A DNA stretch of 64,000 bases from NCBI RefSeq assembly GCF_014200595.1, contig NZ_JACHCG010000007.1, positions 98,094 to 162,093 on the forward strand, written 5' to 3'. The translations under genes were made by a program, and so were the position numbers. The DNA is from Pedobacter cryoconitis (GTDB lineage: Bacteria > Bacteroidota > Bacteroidia > Sphingobacteriales > Sphingobacteriaceae). The notes beneath the pieces were generated by a model, which saw only the letters and a program-made list of their open reading frames with translations, had not been told where the DNA came from and did no database searches. Below, in pieces: positions 26,098 to 35,266 of this stretch. Numbering within the stretch: position 1 is the stretch's first letter; each line of letters starts with the position of its first letter.

Positions 26098-28929
26098 CTA
26101 AATAGGTTGAGGCAAATTTTGATTCTGTAACCTCCCAATTTTCATCTTGATCCGTTTAGTCAGGAAATTATAAATGATCATTTCATGCATGCGCTGGTCA
26201 TTGTGAAAAATTCTGTTGGCATGCATATGGAACAGGTCTGAAAGCATATTATTTTTCTCAGTTTCCGGGCAGGCATTTAGACTATTCAAAAATGCATGCA
26301 CTGTTTGCTCAGCTTTTTTCTGCTGTAATTTAGTCGGTACTATAGTCAGCGCGTCAATGTTAAAATCTTTATAACTCTGATTAATCTTTTTGGTCGAATC
26401 AGACTGGACATTAAATTCAGCAGCAAAACTGGTGTGCATCCTTTCTGCAAATTGTAATTGTTGCTCCATTGTATACAGGGCTCTGTACATTACATTTTCG
26501 ATCAAGCTAATAGATAAGATATAGAGATCATTAATCTCAACCGGTCTGGCAATAATCGTTACTACATAATCACTATCTGCTGCGAAACATTTTTCTGCCA
26601 GATCCATCCTTTCCAGTCCATATCTTTCAGTTTCCTGCCGGTAAGTTTTAAGTTGCAAATCTGCAACGACTCCCGAGGTGATGTAAGGTGCAACAATTTG
26701 GGAGAGACTTGAAATCAGCTCATATCCGTCTTTAATTTCCTTTAATTGAAATCTTAAACGGATATGATCGGCGGGATCATTGTATCGGATAAAGAACCAT
26801 TTTTTTATTTTCTTTCTCCAGGGACGAATAAAATACCTGTTAATTTCAAGAAGAATGGCATTGGATTTAGAAGGATGACAGTAGATTTCGAAATAAAGCC
26901 ACTCCTCTCCCGGTAAATATAAATTAGAAAAATACTGCATGTTGTTCCAGGTGCCTCTGAACGGATAAGGCAGGTAAAGCTGTTCTGTATGTTCCAGGTT
27001 GATAATGAATTCCGGTAAATAAGGTGCATTATTTTCATCAGTTACCTGGGGCAGGGCAGAGATAAAAGCCTCTTCAATATATAAGTCTGTTTTATTCTTA
27101 CAGAAAAGCGCAAATGAGTGCATGTCTTCTTGTATTTCGGGGTTAAAAACCAAGGTTTGATCTCCGTCTCCACCTTTAAAAGGCTTTTGTAAATTGATTG
27201 TGTTCAGCCAATCGTACAATTTATTTAACAACTGGTTGCTATTAACTTCCTGACAGATGGATTTGGGAACCAGCCATTTTTCCGGACATAGAATCACATT
27301 TTTATACTGTACTCTTGGATAATGTAACAACCCTGGGAAAATGTTAGAGAGGTTGATACCTAAACTGGAATGCAGACCCTGATGTTGTAAGTCCGAAAGG
27401 AACCGGTAAACTGCGAGATCCGAACGCGCATAATTATAGGCTGAAGCTAGTTTTGGAATAAGCCTTTTACCATACTTTTCAGAATGAAGTATCAATTCTT
27501 CACCTCGCACGCTAACCATAATATCATTGAGGGCTAAAATATGTTTACTTTCGGGCCAGCTTAAAATGGGTAATTCATAATTGTAAATTGCTTTTCTCCG
27601 GTTAATATTGTCTGCATGTTTTTCAATCTGATAGCCAATATCAAAGAATAAGATATCGGGATTAGCTTCCTGTTCAATCTGAACAAACCGGTGACCTATT
27701 GCCGTAACTTCTTCACTTGCTAAAGAAAACCTTCCTAAAAGCGAATTTGCTGTACTTCCGCCAATATTTTCTATGATGATGTTATCTTCTGTGCATTGCA
27801 GCAATACGCTGATCGTATTGGCGACGGGGTGCTGTGAATTTGTTCCCTGCTCCTTAAAATCATACAACTGGATAGTTTGATGTTGTATCATTTGGTTCAG
27901 AATGAACTGATGTAAAGGGGTATAAGCTATCTGGTGTATTTGTTTGTATGCCCTGTTCTTTTTCAAATCCTGAATTAACAGGCCTTCGTCTTTATTGAGG
28001 CTCATAGACCGGTAGCCGATACCAATTTCGGGATCCATGGCAATCTGGAGCGGAACTTCTTTGTGTTCAAACTTCTTCACGAATTTGTGCCTGAAATCAT
28101 CCAGCGAAGCACTTTTACTAACCTCTGTATGCTTAGAAAGGAAGTCGGTCAGTTCTGCCAGCACCTGGAGCCTTCTCTCTGATAACTGGCCTTTTATTCT
28201 TTTTCTTTCCGAAATAATGTAATCGTTTTTCTTTTCTGGTTGTGAATACCCAATCCGTCCATAGTAATCAGGGCCGATAATATTCGGTTGAAAATTGGTA
28301 ATTAAAAGCTGAAAGGTGACAAGCTGCTCCAAAAAGTAGGCGGTCATTGCTTTGCTCAAACTATATTCATTGCGCAGAAAATCTTGTATTTCTTCTACAG
28401 TTCGTTTGGTGCGGCAAAAATCCAGGGTAAGCTGGGTGGTTTCTTCTGCATCAATCGCTGACAGTTCAAAGGAGCCATCTTCGGTATTTAAGTAGCGTAA
28501 TTCCCCGCCTCCGATATAGGCAGTGGTGTTGGTTGTGAGGAAGCGTGCATGGTTGATTAACCATTTCGGATCAGTGTTGAAGTGTTCCTTTTCCTGCCAG
28601 TTGATAAAACGATGGACAATGTGTTTTTTTGACAGGGTGACTGGCTCAGTACTGTTTTGATTTTCAATAGGAATGATTGAAAATGCAGCGAAATTCCCAT
28701 AGGGTGTAGCCCGGAATTTTGCCCGGTTGAAATACTTCCAGATGGTAAATTTGATTTTGGGATCAAGCGCTTTTAAGTCGGAATATTCATAGGCGCTGAT
28801 CATTTCGAAAAAGGAAGGGGAAGACTCATGGATATAATCTTTGAGTTCATCCCAGACGTTACAGAGTTCTTCTGTGTGGGAAAATACTGGCGTACGGGTG
28901 ATACTGACGGGGGAGATCGTTAATTTCAT
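26098..28929 (-). CDS. full-length lantibiotic dehydratase (LanB)
   Basis: The 943-residue protein spans both LanB parts. The N-terminal glutamylation domain carries the family mark FRATPYGNFAAF (residues 72-83). The C-terminal elimination (SpaB_C / thiopeptide-type) domain from about 680 has WFFIRYNDPADHIRLRF and the ERYGLERMDLAEKCFAADS segment. Such enzymes use glutamyl-tRNA to activate Ser/Thr of a leader-bearing peptide, then eliminate glutamate to give dehydroalanine and dehydrobutyrine. It lies 66 bases after the kinase gene in the same orientation. No cyclase (LanC) gene is nearby. Confidence 0.9.
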   Translation of the reverse strand: MKLTISPVSITRTPVFSHTEELCNVWDELKDYIHESSPSFFEMISAYEYSDLKALDPKIKFTIWKYFNRAKFRATPYGNFAAFSIIPIENQNSTEPVTLSKKHIVHRFINWQEKEHFNTDPKWLINHARFLTTNTTAYIGGGELRYLNTEDGSFELSAIDAEETTQLTLDFCRTKRTVEEIQDFLRNEYSLSKAMTAYFLEQLVTFQLLITNFQPNIIGPDYYGRIGYSQPEKKNDYIISERKRIKGQLSERRLQVLAELTDFLSKHTEVSKSASLDDFRHKFVKKFEHKEVPLQIAMDPEIGIGYRSMSLNKDEGLLIQDLKKNRAYKQIHQIAYTPLHQFILNQMIQHQTIQLYDFKEQGTNSQHPVANTISVLLQCTEDNIIIENIGGSTANSLLGRFSLASEEVTAIGHRFVQIEQEANPDILFFDIGYQIEKHADNINRRKAIYNYELPILSWPESKHILALNDIMVSVRGEELILHSEKYGKRLIPKLASAYNYARSDLAVYRFLSDLQHQGLHSSLGINLSNIFPGLLHYPRVQYKNVILCPEKWLVPKSICQEVNSNQLLNKLYDWLNTINLQKPFKGGDGDQTLVFNPEIQEDMHSFALFCKNKTDLYIEEAFISALPQVTDENNAPYLPEFIINLEHTEQLYLPYPFRGTWNNMQYFSNLYLPGEEWLYFEIYCHPSKSNAILLEINRYFIRPWRKKIKKWFFIRYNDPADHIRLRFQLKEIKDGYELISSLSQIVAPYITSGVVADLQLKTYRQETERYGLERMDLAEKCFAADSDYVVTIIARPVEINDLYILSISLIENVMYRALYTMEQQLQFAERMHTSFAAEFNVQSDSTKKINQSYKDFNIDALTIVPTKLQQKKAEQTVHAFLNSLNACPETEKNNMLSDLFHMHANRIFHNDQRMHEMIIYNFLTKRIKMKIGRLQNQNLPQPI

Positions 28930-28995
28930 ACAATAATGTTTAGATATTTAATAAATAATTAAACAATAAGATACTGGTTTAACGCAAAGGTTTAG

Positions 28996-30057
28996 CTAGT
29001 CTTTCAGCTTCAGCACGAGCTCCACTTTAAATAATTTACCTGCCATTTCGTGACTGAATTTGTAGTTGTTTTTATAGAACTGATCTAACCTGGAGGTGAT
29101 ATTTGCCAATCCTGTTTTACCACTTTCTACATTGCTGTCATAATTTGGAAGATTGCTGGTTTGAATGGTTAAATATTCAGCTGTGGATTCTACCCTGATT
29201 TCTGCCGGGTAATCCTTGTCGAGCAGGTTTCCGTGTTTAAAAACGTTCTCTACCAGAGTTAGTAAAATGATGGGAATGATTGTAACCTGAGCGTTATTGA
29301 GTTGGGTAATGTAATTGATATGCAAGGTATGATTGAACCGCAATTGGTTCAGCTTGATTATGTTGTCAACTTGTTCCAGCTCTTTGGCAACGAGAATGGT
29401 TTGGCTATTGTTTTCCAGAGCAAACCCCATGATGCTTGATAATCTCATAATAGCTTCGTTCGCTTCTTCCGGTTTTTTCTTAGCCGCGTATTTGATAAAA
29501 CTTAAGGTATTGAATAATAAGTGAGGGTTGATTTGTGCACGCAGGAAATCTTGTTCCGCACGCAGAAGTTCGTTTTGCAGTTGCTCGTTTTCTATGGTTT
29601 TGGTTAGTGCCGCTTGTCTTTTTCTGTGGTAGCGAAGAAAAATATAATACGCAGAGGCATAGAGTATAAAATAGATGCCGCGCCAAAGTGTAATCCCGAA
29701 AAATTTACTGTTGAAATATTCAATTTTTATGGCATCACCAGAGAATGCCATTATCATACAGCTTATCGCTACGGCAATTGTACAATAAACTACAAGCTCC
29801 AGAGCTGTTAATAAAGGAATGAGCCATAGATAAGATATTGACTTGGTTGATATGCGTGGTAGTACTAGCTGTGAATGAACATAAAACAGGATAATGTTCA
29901 ATAAATAGTATAATACTGTGTGCAGTAAGGGACGCGGATTTCCGTATATAATTTCTAAAAGACTTATTTCATACAAGATGAATATAAACCAGCATAACAC
30001 ATGTATACGGATGGTTTTTGTCGGTTTTAACAGGTCTTTATATAATAATTTTAGCAT
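28996..30057 (-). CDS. LytS-type sensor histidine kinase
   Basis: The 353-residue kinase has four or five N-terminal membrane segments (residues 18-165), a short coiled coil, and the His_kinase domain with INPHLLFNTLSFIKYA, whose His is the phosphorylation site. A C-terminal HATPase follows, with LVENVFKHG as the N-box and KTGLANITSRL as the G-box. The start at 30057 is preferred: the longer frame from 30141 adds a hydrophobic run and overlaps the peptide gene on the other strand. The partner is the LytTR regulator at 30357. Together they probably control the lanB-like locus. Confidence 0.85.
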   Translation of the reverse strand: MLKLLYKDLLKPTKTIRIHVLCWFIFILYEISLLEIIYGNPRPLLHTVLYYLLNIILFYVHSQLVLPRISTKSISYLWLIPLLTALELVVYCTIAVAISCMIMAFSGDAIKIEYFNSKFFGITLWRGIYFILYASAYYIFLRYHRKRQAALTKTIENEQLQNELLRAEQDFLRAQINPHLLFNTLSFIKYAAKKKPEEANEAIMRLSSIMGFALENNSQTILVAKELEQVDNIIKLNQLRFNHTLHINYITQLNNAQVTIIPIILLTLVENVFKHGNLLDKDYPAEIRVESTAEYLTIQTSNLPNYDSNVESGKTGLANITSRLDQFYKNNYKFSHEMAGKLFKVELVLKLKD

Positions 30058-30101
30058 GTAATATAATAAAGGTGTGTAGGGTTTTTTGACGGGATAACAT
30101 T

Positions 30102-30127
30102 GGCTATAAACTAAAAAAAATATAGCC
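30102..30127 (+). promoter_or_regulatory. 7-bp inverted repeat abutting the precursor start codon
   Basis: GGCTATA (30102-30108) and TATAGCC (30121-30127) are perfect arms 12 bases apart; the right arm touches the ATG at 30128. It may be an operator or an RNA hairpin that limits ribosome access. It lies in the 70-base region shared by the peptide gene and the kinase-lanB unit. Confidence 0.5.
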
Positions 30128-30274
30128 ATGAGTTTGACCAAAAAGAAACTAACACTGACAAAAAAAACCTTGTTTTTATATCAAAAACAATCTGATCGTC
30201 GCCCTACAGTTGCACCAGCTGATCCGACCGGGACATTTGCAGGAACTAGTATGTCAGGATTCGTACAAGTATAA
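30128..30274 (+). CDS. lanthipeptide-like precursor peptide without cysteine
   Basis: This 48-residue open frame is too short for ordinary gene calling. Residues 1-20 are Lys/Leu/Thr-rich (KKLTLTKKTL), the kind of leader I associate with Bacteroidota class I lanthipeptides. The C-terminal part is Pro/Gly-rich with six Ser/Thr (T27, T34, T36, T40, S41, S43) and no Cys. It lies between the LytTR regulator and kinase genes on the opposite strand and ends 28 bases before a strong terminator. If the LanB modifies it, the product would carry dehydro-residues but no thioether rings of its own. Translation is not proven. Confidence 0.68.
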   Translation: MSLTKKKLTLTKKTLFLYQKQSDRRPTVAPADPTGTFAGTSMSGFVQV

Positions 30275-30302
30275 ATCTCCTGAAAAATGAATCTATCTAA
30301 GT

Positions 30303-30357
30303 ATAAAAGTGTGTTTCTGAACTTGATGATGAAACACGCTTTTATATTTTAATTTTT
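30303..30357 (+). terminator. terminator of the precursor gene (possibly bidirectional)
   Basis: Arms 30303-30317 and 30331-30345 pair over 15 bp around a 13-base loop and are followed by a T-rich run (TATTTTAATTTTTT). It ends the short precursor transcript and faces the LytTR gene end. Confidence 0.85.
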
Positions 30358-31076
30358 TAAGATTTCAAAGTATGTTTCCTTAGAAAATCGAGGAACACAC
30401 TTTTGTACTTGTCACCTATCTGATAACTTTGTCCCGGTGCCAGTCTTGCAATATTTCCATCCACACGATCCAGGTAATTCAAAGAGATAATAATCGACTT
30501 GTTAATCCTGAAAAAGATATCCATGATCTGTAATTTATCTTCCATTGCTTTAAGACCAATATAAGTTATTTCATGACCAGTAGTGGTATGGATCATGATA
30601 TAATTTAACATCGCCTCGATATATACAATATCACTATATTTTATCTTTATAAAACTGCTCTTCTGACCGCCTTTAATAAACAAAAATTGTTGTTCGTCCC
30701 TTTGCAGTTTAATAATATCCTGATGCTTAAGTGTCAGGTCTTCCACTTTCTGTGTAAAGGAAATATAACTGACTGGTTTAAGCAGGTAGCCATCGGCTTT
30801 CGCTTGAAAAGCTTCCGGAGCATAACCCCTGTGCGCAGTTACATAAATCAGGAAATGGCAATAGTTATTATATATTTCAGCAGCATCTATTCCGTTAAGG
30901 ACAGCCATACTGATATCTGAAAAGATAATATCAACATGTTCTGCTTCCTGCAAATAGGCAATCGCCTGCCTGGCATCCGGAAAACTCTGTACTAAGTTCA
31001 GATGAGGCACCTGTGCAATCAACTCACTTAACTCATCAATAGCATGAGGTTCGTCGTCAATAACAATACAGCTCAT
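30357..31076 (-). CDS. LytTR family response regulator
   Basis: The 239-residue regulator has a receiver domain with the acidic pair in VIDDEPHA and the phospho-acceptor Asp in FSDIS (about residue 57), and a C-terminal LytTR DNA-binding domain with FIKIKYSDIVYIEA. LytTR proteins bind pairs of short direct repeats spaced by about two helical turns. Just such a pair lies upstream (31180-31210). Start at 31076 is taken over the ATG two codons before it. It is paired with the LytS-type kinase and flanks the precursor gene. Confidence 0.88.
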   Translation of the reverse strand: MSCIVIDDEPHAIDELSELIAQVPHLNLVQSFPDARQAIAYLQEAEHVDIIFSDISMAVLNGIDAAEIYNNYCHFLIYVTAHRGYAPEAFQAKADGYLLKPVSYISFTQKVEDLTLKHQDIIKLQRDEQQFLFIKGGQKSSFIKIKYSDIVYIEAMLNYIMIHTTTGHEITYIGLKAMEDKLQIMDIFFRINKSIIISLNYLDRVDGNIARLAPGQSYQIGDKYKSVFLDFLRKHTLKS

Positions 31077-31179
31077 TATCATACGCTATTATTTTTATTG
31101 TTTAAGTTCTAATCAAAGCACATAAATATACAAGCATTAATGTAATGATAGATGCTTTTTAGTGAAATATGACCCTTTT

Positions 31180-31210
31180 ATATAAAATTATACCCGCTTA
31201 ATATAAAATT
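31180..31210. promoter_or_regulatory. direct repeats at 21-bp spacing, candidate LytTR site
   Basis: ATATAAAATT occurs at 31180-31189 and again at 31201-31210, exactly 21 bp apart, each followed by a C-rich run (ACCC, TTCCCC). The spacing is that of LytTR-type binding sites. They lie 104 bases ahead of the LytTR gene in the 31083-31425 gap, which otherwise shows no gene. Confidence 0.45.
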
Positions 31211-31425
31211 TTCCCCTTCCATAGGTCTGACACATACCTTGGGTTTAAACAACTAAATTAATTGTAAGACGCTATTGCGACATATCTTTTTTTTTACATA
31301 TCACATCAATTATAACTTGCCTGGTTATATAGATAAATACTGATGAAGAACAATAAATGGAACTGCATGAGTATGCAAATTGCTACGCTCATGCACATTT
31401 CATTTATAAGGAAGCAACATCGACC

Positions 31426-32028
31426 ATGAAAAATATCCGACCTATGAAAAACAAGGAAAATACAAAAAGAAAGTTATTAGATGCAGTAGGTGTGATCCTT
31501 AAAAAGGATGGCTTTGGCGGATTGGGTGTTAATAAAGTAGCTAAATTAGCAGGGGTTTCAAAAATCCTTATTTACCGTTATTTTGGAGATTTCAATGAAC
31601 TCGTGAAATCTTGCGTAGTGGAAAATAACTTTTGGACAAACAATCTGACAGAGCCAGCTGCGTCTAAAGATCCTTCGCTTTCGATGCAGCAATCAATCAA
31701 TGTGCTGCTCAAAGAGAGGTTTAATTATTTTTATGACCATTGTCAAATGCAGGCAGCATTATTAAATGATACTTCTGATTACAATATCATAATTAAGAAA
31801 AGAGCTGGCAGCAACCGGTCACTCAAAAGAAAATTACAGCCAGCAAAGGAGCAGGGGTTTGATAATTGTATTACTTATTTTAATATAGTTTCTACGCTGC
31901 TTGTTGCAGGTACTAACCATCTTGTTTTAGGAAGTCCTGTTGAAACTAAAAATGAATTGCAGCATTCTATGGAAAAGATTGTAGAATGGACATTCGGAGA
32001 TGTTATAAACGATAAGGATTACAATTAA
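31426..32028 (+). CDS. TetR family transcriptional regulator
   Basis: The 200-residue protein has a TetR-type N-terminal helix-turn-helix (GGLGVNKVAKLAGVSKILIYRYFGDFNELV) near residues 28-57 and a helical ligand domain. The start at 31426 places the helix-turn-helix at the usual distance and is preceded by AAGGAAG; a longer frame from 31357 exists. It is divergent from the LytTR gene across 349 bases. The ligand and targets are unknown. Confidence 0.8.
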   Translation: MKNIRPMKNKENTKRKLLDAVGVILKKDGFGGLGVNKVAKLAGVSKILIYRYFGDFNELVKSCVVENNFWTNNLTEPAASKDPSLSMQQSINVLLKERFNYFYDHCQMQAALLNDTSDYNIIIKKRAGSNRSLKRKLQPAKEQGFDNCITYFNIVSTLLVAGTNHLVLGSPVETKNELQHSMEKIVEWTFGDVINDKDYN

Positions 32029-32121
32029 TTATAGTTTACGTAATGCGTTTTTAAAAATAAAACATCACTTTTGCAATCTTGGTAAAGCAAAAGAAACATG
32101 TAAATAATAAAAGCGCTATTT

Positions 32122-33495
32122 ATGGAAGAAAAGGTTGTTGAAGAAGTTGTTGAACTAATTGAGCGTGAAGGCGATGAACAGTTAAGGGAATATTTAGACG
32201 CGCTTAATATCTCGGACGTTGAACATCTTATAGACGAACTTCCTCAATATGCGGTTAAATTCATAGATACACTGTCTATTAAAAGGGCAGTTAACGTTTT
32301 TAGAATTCTGGATTTTCCTACTCAGGAAAAAATCATAAAAAAACTTCCCGGAGAAAAGCTTGCGCAGCTTATTAATTTACTGCCTCCTGATGACAGAACT
32401 TCGTTGTTCTCTGAACTCAAAGGAGATGCGGTAAAGAAATTAATCATTTTATTACCAGCTAAAGACAGGGTAGAAGCCTTATCTCTGCTTGGTTATAAGG
32501 AAGATAGTGTCGGGCGGTTAATGACGCCTGATTATATAGCTGTGAAAACTGACTGGACTGTTAAAAGGGTTCTGGAACACATCAGGAAATACGGAAAGGA
32601 TTCGGAAACGATTGATGTGATTTACGTCATAGACGAAAATGGTATTTTACTGGATGATATCAGGATCAGGGAGATTTTACTCGCTAATCCTGAGGTTCCG
32701 GTCGGAGAACTTACCGATAACAGATCTATCGCGCTGAATGCAAATGACCCGCAGGAAGAAGCTATTAATGTCTTCAGAATGAATAACAGAGTGGCTTTGC
32801 CGGTAACAGATGATAATCATGTGTTGCTTGGTATTGTAACTGTTGATGATATTTTGTGGATTGCGAATGAAGAGTATACAGAAGATATGCACAAAATAGG
32901 GGGTACCCAGGCACTGGATGAACCTTATCTTGATATGCCTATTTTCGGGCTGTTTAAAAGACGGATTGGCTGGCTGGTTGTACTTTTCCTTGGAGAGATG
33001 CTGACTGCGACAGCAATGGCTCATTTTGAGGCTGATATCGCTAAAGCGGTTGTGCTTGCAATGTTTGTTCCATTGATTATCTCCAGTGGTGGTAACAGTG
33101 GTTCTCAGGCTTCAACGCTGATTATTCAGGCAATGGCACTGGGAGAAATCACGATAGGAGACTGGTGGCGTGTAATGCGCAGGGAGATTATTTCGGGATT
33201 AATGCTGGGACTGGTGTTAGGTTCAATAGGTTTCCTGAGGATTTTTATCTGGACATTGTTCTCTAATTTATATGGACCACATTGGGCATTGATTGGTGTT
33301 ACCGTAGGTGTAGCCCTTGTAGGTGTTGTCTTATGGGGTTCTCTTGCAGGTTCTATGTTACCGTTATTGCTTAAAAAGCTGGGCGCTGACCCTGCAACTT
33401 CATCGGCTCCTTTTGTAGCTACGCTGGTTGACGTTACCGGACTGATTATTTATTTCTCAGTAGCGGTTATGTTCCTGACCGGGGTCTTATTGTAA
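32122..33495 (+). CDS. mgtE: magnesium transporter MgtE
   Basis: The 457-residue protein has the MgtE layout: an N-terminal helical domain (residues 1-130) with repeated LP..K pieces, paired CBS domains (about 135-265; the RLMTPDYIAV and GIVTVDDI motifs), and five membrane spans from about 290. The ion-pore sequence SSGGNSGSQAS (about residues 328-338) is the MgtE hallmark. It imports Mg2+, gated by the CBS domains. Single gene, closed by a terminator at 33530. Confidence 0.95.
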   Translation: MEEKVVEEVVELIEREGDEQLREYLDALNISDVEHLIDELPQYAVKFIDTLSIKRAVNVFRILDFPTQEKIIKKLPGEKLAQLINLLPPDDRTSLFSELKGDAVKKLIILLPAKDRVEALSLLGYKEDSVGRLMTPDYIAVKTDWTVKRVLEHIRKYGKDSETIDVIYVIDENGILLDDIRIREILLANPEVPVGELTDNRSIALNANDPQEEAINVFRMNNRVALPVTDDNHVLLGIVTVDDILWIANEEYTEDMHKIGGTQALDEPYLDMPIFGLFKRRIGWLVVLFLGEMLTATAMAHFEADIAKAVVLAMFVPLIISSGGNSGSQASTLIIQAMALGEITIGDWWRVMRREIISGLMLGLVLGSIGFLRIFIWTLFSNLYGPHWALIGVTVGVALVGVVLWGSLAGSMLPLLLKKLGADPATSSAPFVATLVDVTGLIIYFSVAVMFLTGVLL

Positions 33496-33529
33496 ATAAA
33501 GACTGATTTTAATAAAAAATACTTTTCTG

Positions 33530-33568
33530 ATAACCGCATCAATTCCTTTGATGCGGTTATTTTTTTTC
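33530..33568 (+). terminator. intrinsic terminator of mgtE
   Basis: ATAACCGCATCAA and TTGATGCGGTTAT pair around a short loop and are followed by eight Ts. It lies about 35 bases after the stop codon. Confidence 0.92.
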
Positions 33569-33772
33569 TTTGGAAGCTCTCCTTCCATTCTGTATAATAC
33601 AGAAAGCATTTTATTCCTGAGTATGAGCAAAAATATCTATGATTTAAGCCTTTCTAAATGTTGGTTTAACTGTGTTTTTGCATAAATAACAAATTCCTAC
33701 ACTCGCAAGACAGACGTTCAGTTCGATTGTAAGACGATTATATTTCAACAAGGTATTTGACGGGTTCTGGTT

Positions 33773-33828
33773 GCAGTTTGAAGCGGGTTTGATACGGGTT
33801 TGAAACGCCTCGACCCGTATCAAACTGC
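33773..33828. repeat. 11-bp tandem repeats with two competing inverted repeats
   Basis: Three 11-base units follow one another: GTTTGAAGCGG (33776), GTTTGATACGG (33787), GTTTGAAACGC (33798). The right end ACCCGTATCAAACTGC (33813-33828) can pair either with GTTTGATACGGGT (33787-33799) or, by its last nine bases, with GCAGTTTGA (33773-33781). The 33496-34039 gap holds this, the mgtE terminator, and a CTCCGGCC/GGCCGGAG hairpin (33994-34023), but no convincing gene. Confidence 0.7.
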
Positions 33829-34039
33829 TGGAGAACATAGCCAGTAACTAGCTTCTGATATTCGTTAAAGGTATGGAGGTTGATTAGAAAATAACAAATG
33901 ATTTGCAAATAGCCGGATTGCTATTAAAGGAAATTTGCAATACCCACAAAGGACTATGGATAAATCTGCCTCAGGAGACCGCAGCTACAATAACTCCGGC
34001 CTGCCTGAACAACAGGGCCGGAGCTCATTTATAAATTAA

Positions 34040-35134
34040 TTATACGTTGAAACGGAAGTGCATAATATCACCATCCTCAACTACGTAAGTTTTACCTTCA
34101 ACACCAAGTTTTCCGGCATCCTTACAAGCATTTTCTGACCCTAAAGTAATGAAGTCATTATATTTAATTACCTCAGCACGGATAAATCCTTTTTCAAAAT
34201 CTGTGTGGATTACACCGGCAGCCTGAGGCGCAGTAAAACCTTTAGTAATTGTCCATGCTCTTACTTCCTGAACACCTGAAGTGAAATAAGTATATAAGTT
34301 TAACAAACGGTAAGCCGCAAGGATCAGTTTATTTACACCAGATTCAGTTAATCCTAAATCAGATAAAAACTCCTGACGTTCTTCATAGCTTTCTAGTTCA
34401 GCAATTTCAGATTCAATTTTAGCAGAAATAATCAATACTTCTGCGTTTTCGCCTTTTACATTTTCCTTTACCAGGTCAACATAAGCGTTTCCGTTAATTA
34501 CAGAATTCTCATCTACATTACAAACGTACATAACAGGTTTCTGTGTTAACAGTCCTAAATCCTGGATAAAGTCGAAATCTTCTTCAGTCAAAGCTGCCGA
34601 ACGAACAGATTGTCCGCTTTCCAGATGAGGTTTGATCACACTTAGAATTTCGAAAGTCTTTTTAGCTTCTTTATCTGTTTTAGCCAGTTTCTCCACTTTC
34701 TGGATACGTTTTTCTACCGTATCCAAATCCTTAAGCTGTAATTCAGTATCGATAATCTCTTTATCACGGATAGGATCAACAGAACCATCCACATGGATTA
34801 CATTTCCATCGTCAAAACAACGAAGAACGTGAATGATTGCATTAGTAGCTCTGATGTTTCCTAAGAACTGGTTTCCCAACCCTTCACCTTTGGATGCACC
34901 TTTTACCAAACCAGCGATGTCAACAATTTCGATTGTATTCGGAACTACGCGATTTGGTTTTACCAGCTCAGCAAGCTTGGTTAAACGCTCATCAGGAACC
35001 GTAATGATACCAATATTAGGTTCGATTGTACAGAAAGGAAAATTTGCAGCCTGAGCTTTTGCGTTTGATAAACAGTTAAATAAGGTGGATTTTCCAACAT
35101 TTGGTAAACCAACTATCCCACATTGTAATGCCAT
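34040..35134 (-). CDS. ychF: redox-regulated ribosome-binding ATPase YchF
   Basis: The 364-residue protein is a typical Obg-like YchF. It starts with the P-loop [12 protein letters not shown], followed by switch motifs and [17 protein letters not shown]; the NVDE motif occurs where GTPases have NKxD, which gives YchF its ATP preference. The C-terminal TGS domain has [22 protein letters not shown]. It binds ribosomes and is involved in stress response. A TACCTTTG promoter element (minus strand, 35160-35167) lies 26 bases ahead of the ATG. Confidence 0.97.
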   Translation of the reverse strand: MALQCGIVGLPNVGKSTLFNCLSNAKAQAANFPFCTIEPNIGIITVPDERLTKLAELVKPNRVVPNTIEIVDIAGLVKGASKGEGLGNQFLGNIRATNAIIHVLRCFDDGNVIHVDGSVDPIRDKEIIDTELQLKDLDTVEKRIQKVEKLAKTDKEAKKTFEILSVIKPHLESGQSVRSAALTEEDFDFIQDLGLLTQKPVMYVCNVDENSVINGNAYVDLVKENVKGENAEVLIISAKIESEIAELESYEERQEFLSDLGLTESGVNKLILAAYRLLNLYTYFTSGVQEVRAWTITKGFTAPQAAGVIHTDFEKGFIRAEVIKYNDFITLGSENACKDAGKLGVEGKTYVVEDGDIMHFRFNV

Positions 35135-35159
35135 GAATGATTTTTTTCTTGATTTGGCG

Positions 35160-35167
35160 CAAAGGTA
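35160..35167 (-). promoter_or_regulatory. promoter element (TACCTTTG) of ychF
   Basis: Exact TAnnTTTG match on the minus strand, giving a leader of about 20 bases before the ychF ATG at 35134. Confidence 0.55.
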
Positions 35168-35266
35168 TCAAATTTTTTAAATCCATCCCGCAATAAACTT
35201 GTGGTACACCCAAATATTCTTTATGTTTAAAAAATTAAAATAGATTTTTCAATACAATACAAGATC

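Noticed and set aside
26098..28929. Possible split LanB as in pinensin-type clusters
   Set aside because: Both the glutamylation and elimination parts are in one continuous frame.
28930..31425. Search for a LanC cyclase, C39 peptidase or exporter beside the LanB gene
   Set aside because: None was found in either direction within the window; the flanking genes are a hypothetical protein, Ku/LigD, TetR and MgtE.
33644..33838. 64-codon minus-strand frame in the mgtE-ychF gap
   Set aside because: It overlaps the tandem repeats, has no known domain, good start signal or protein-like pattern.
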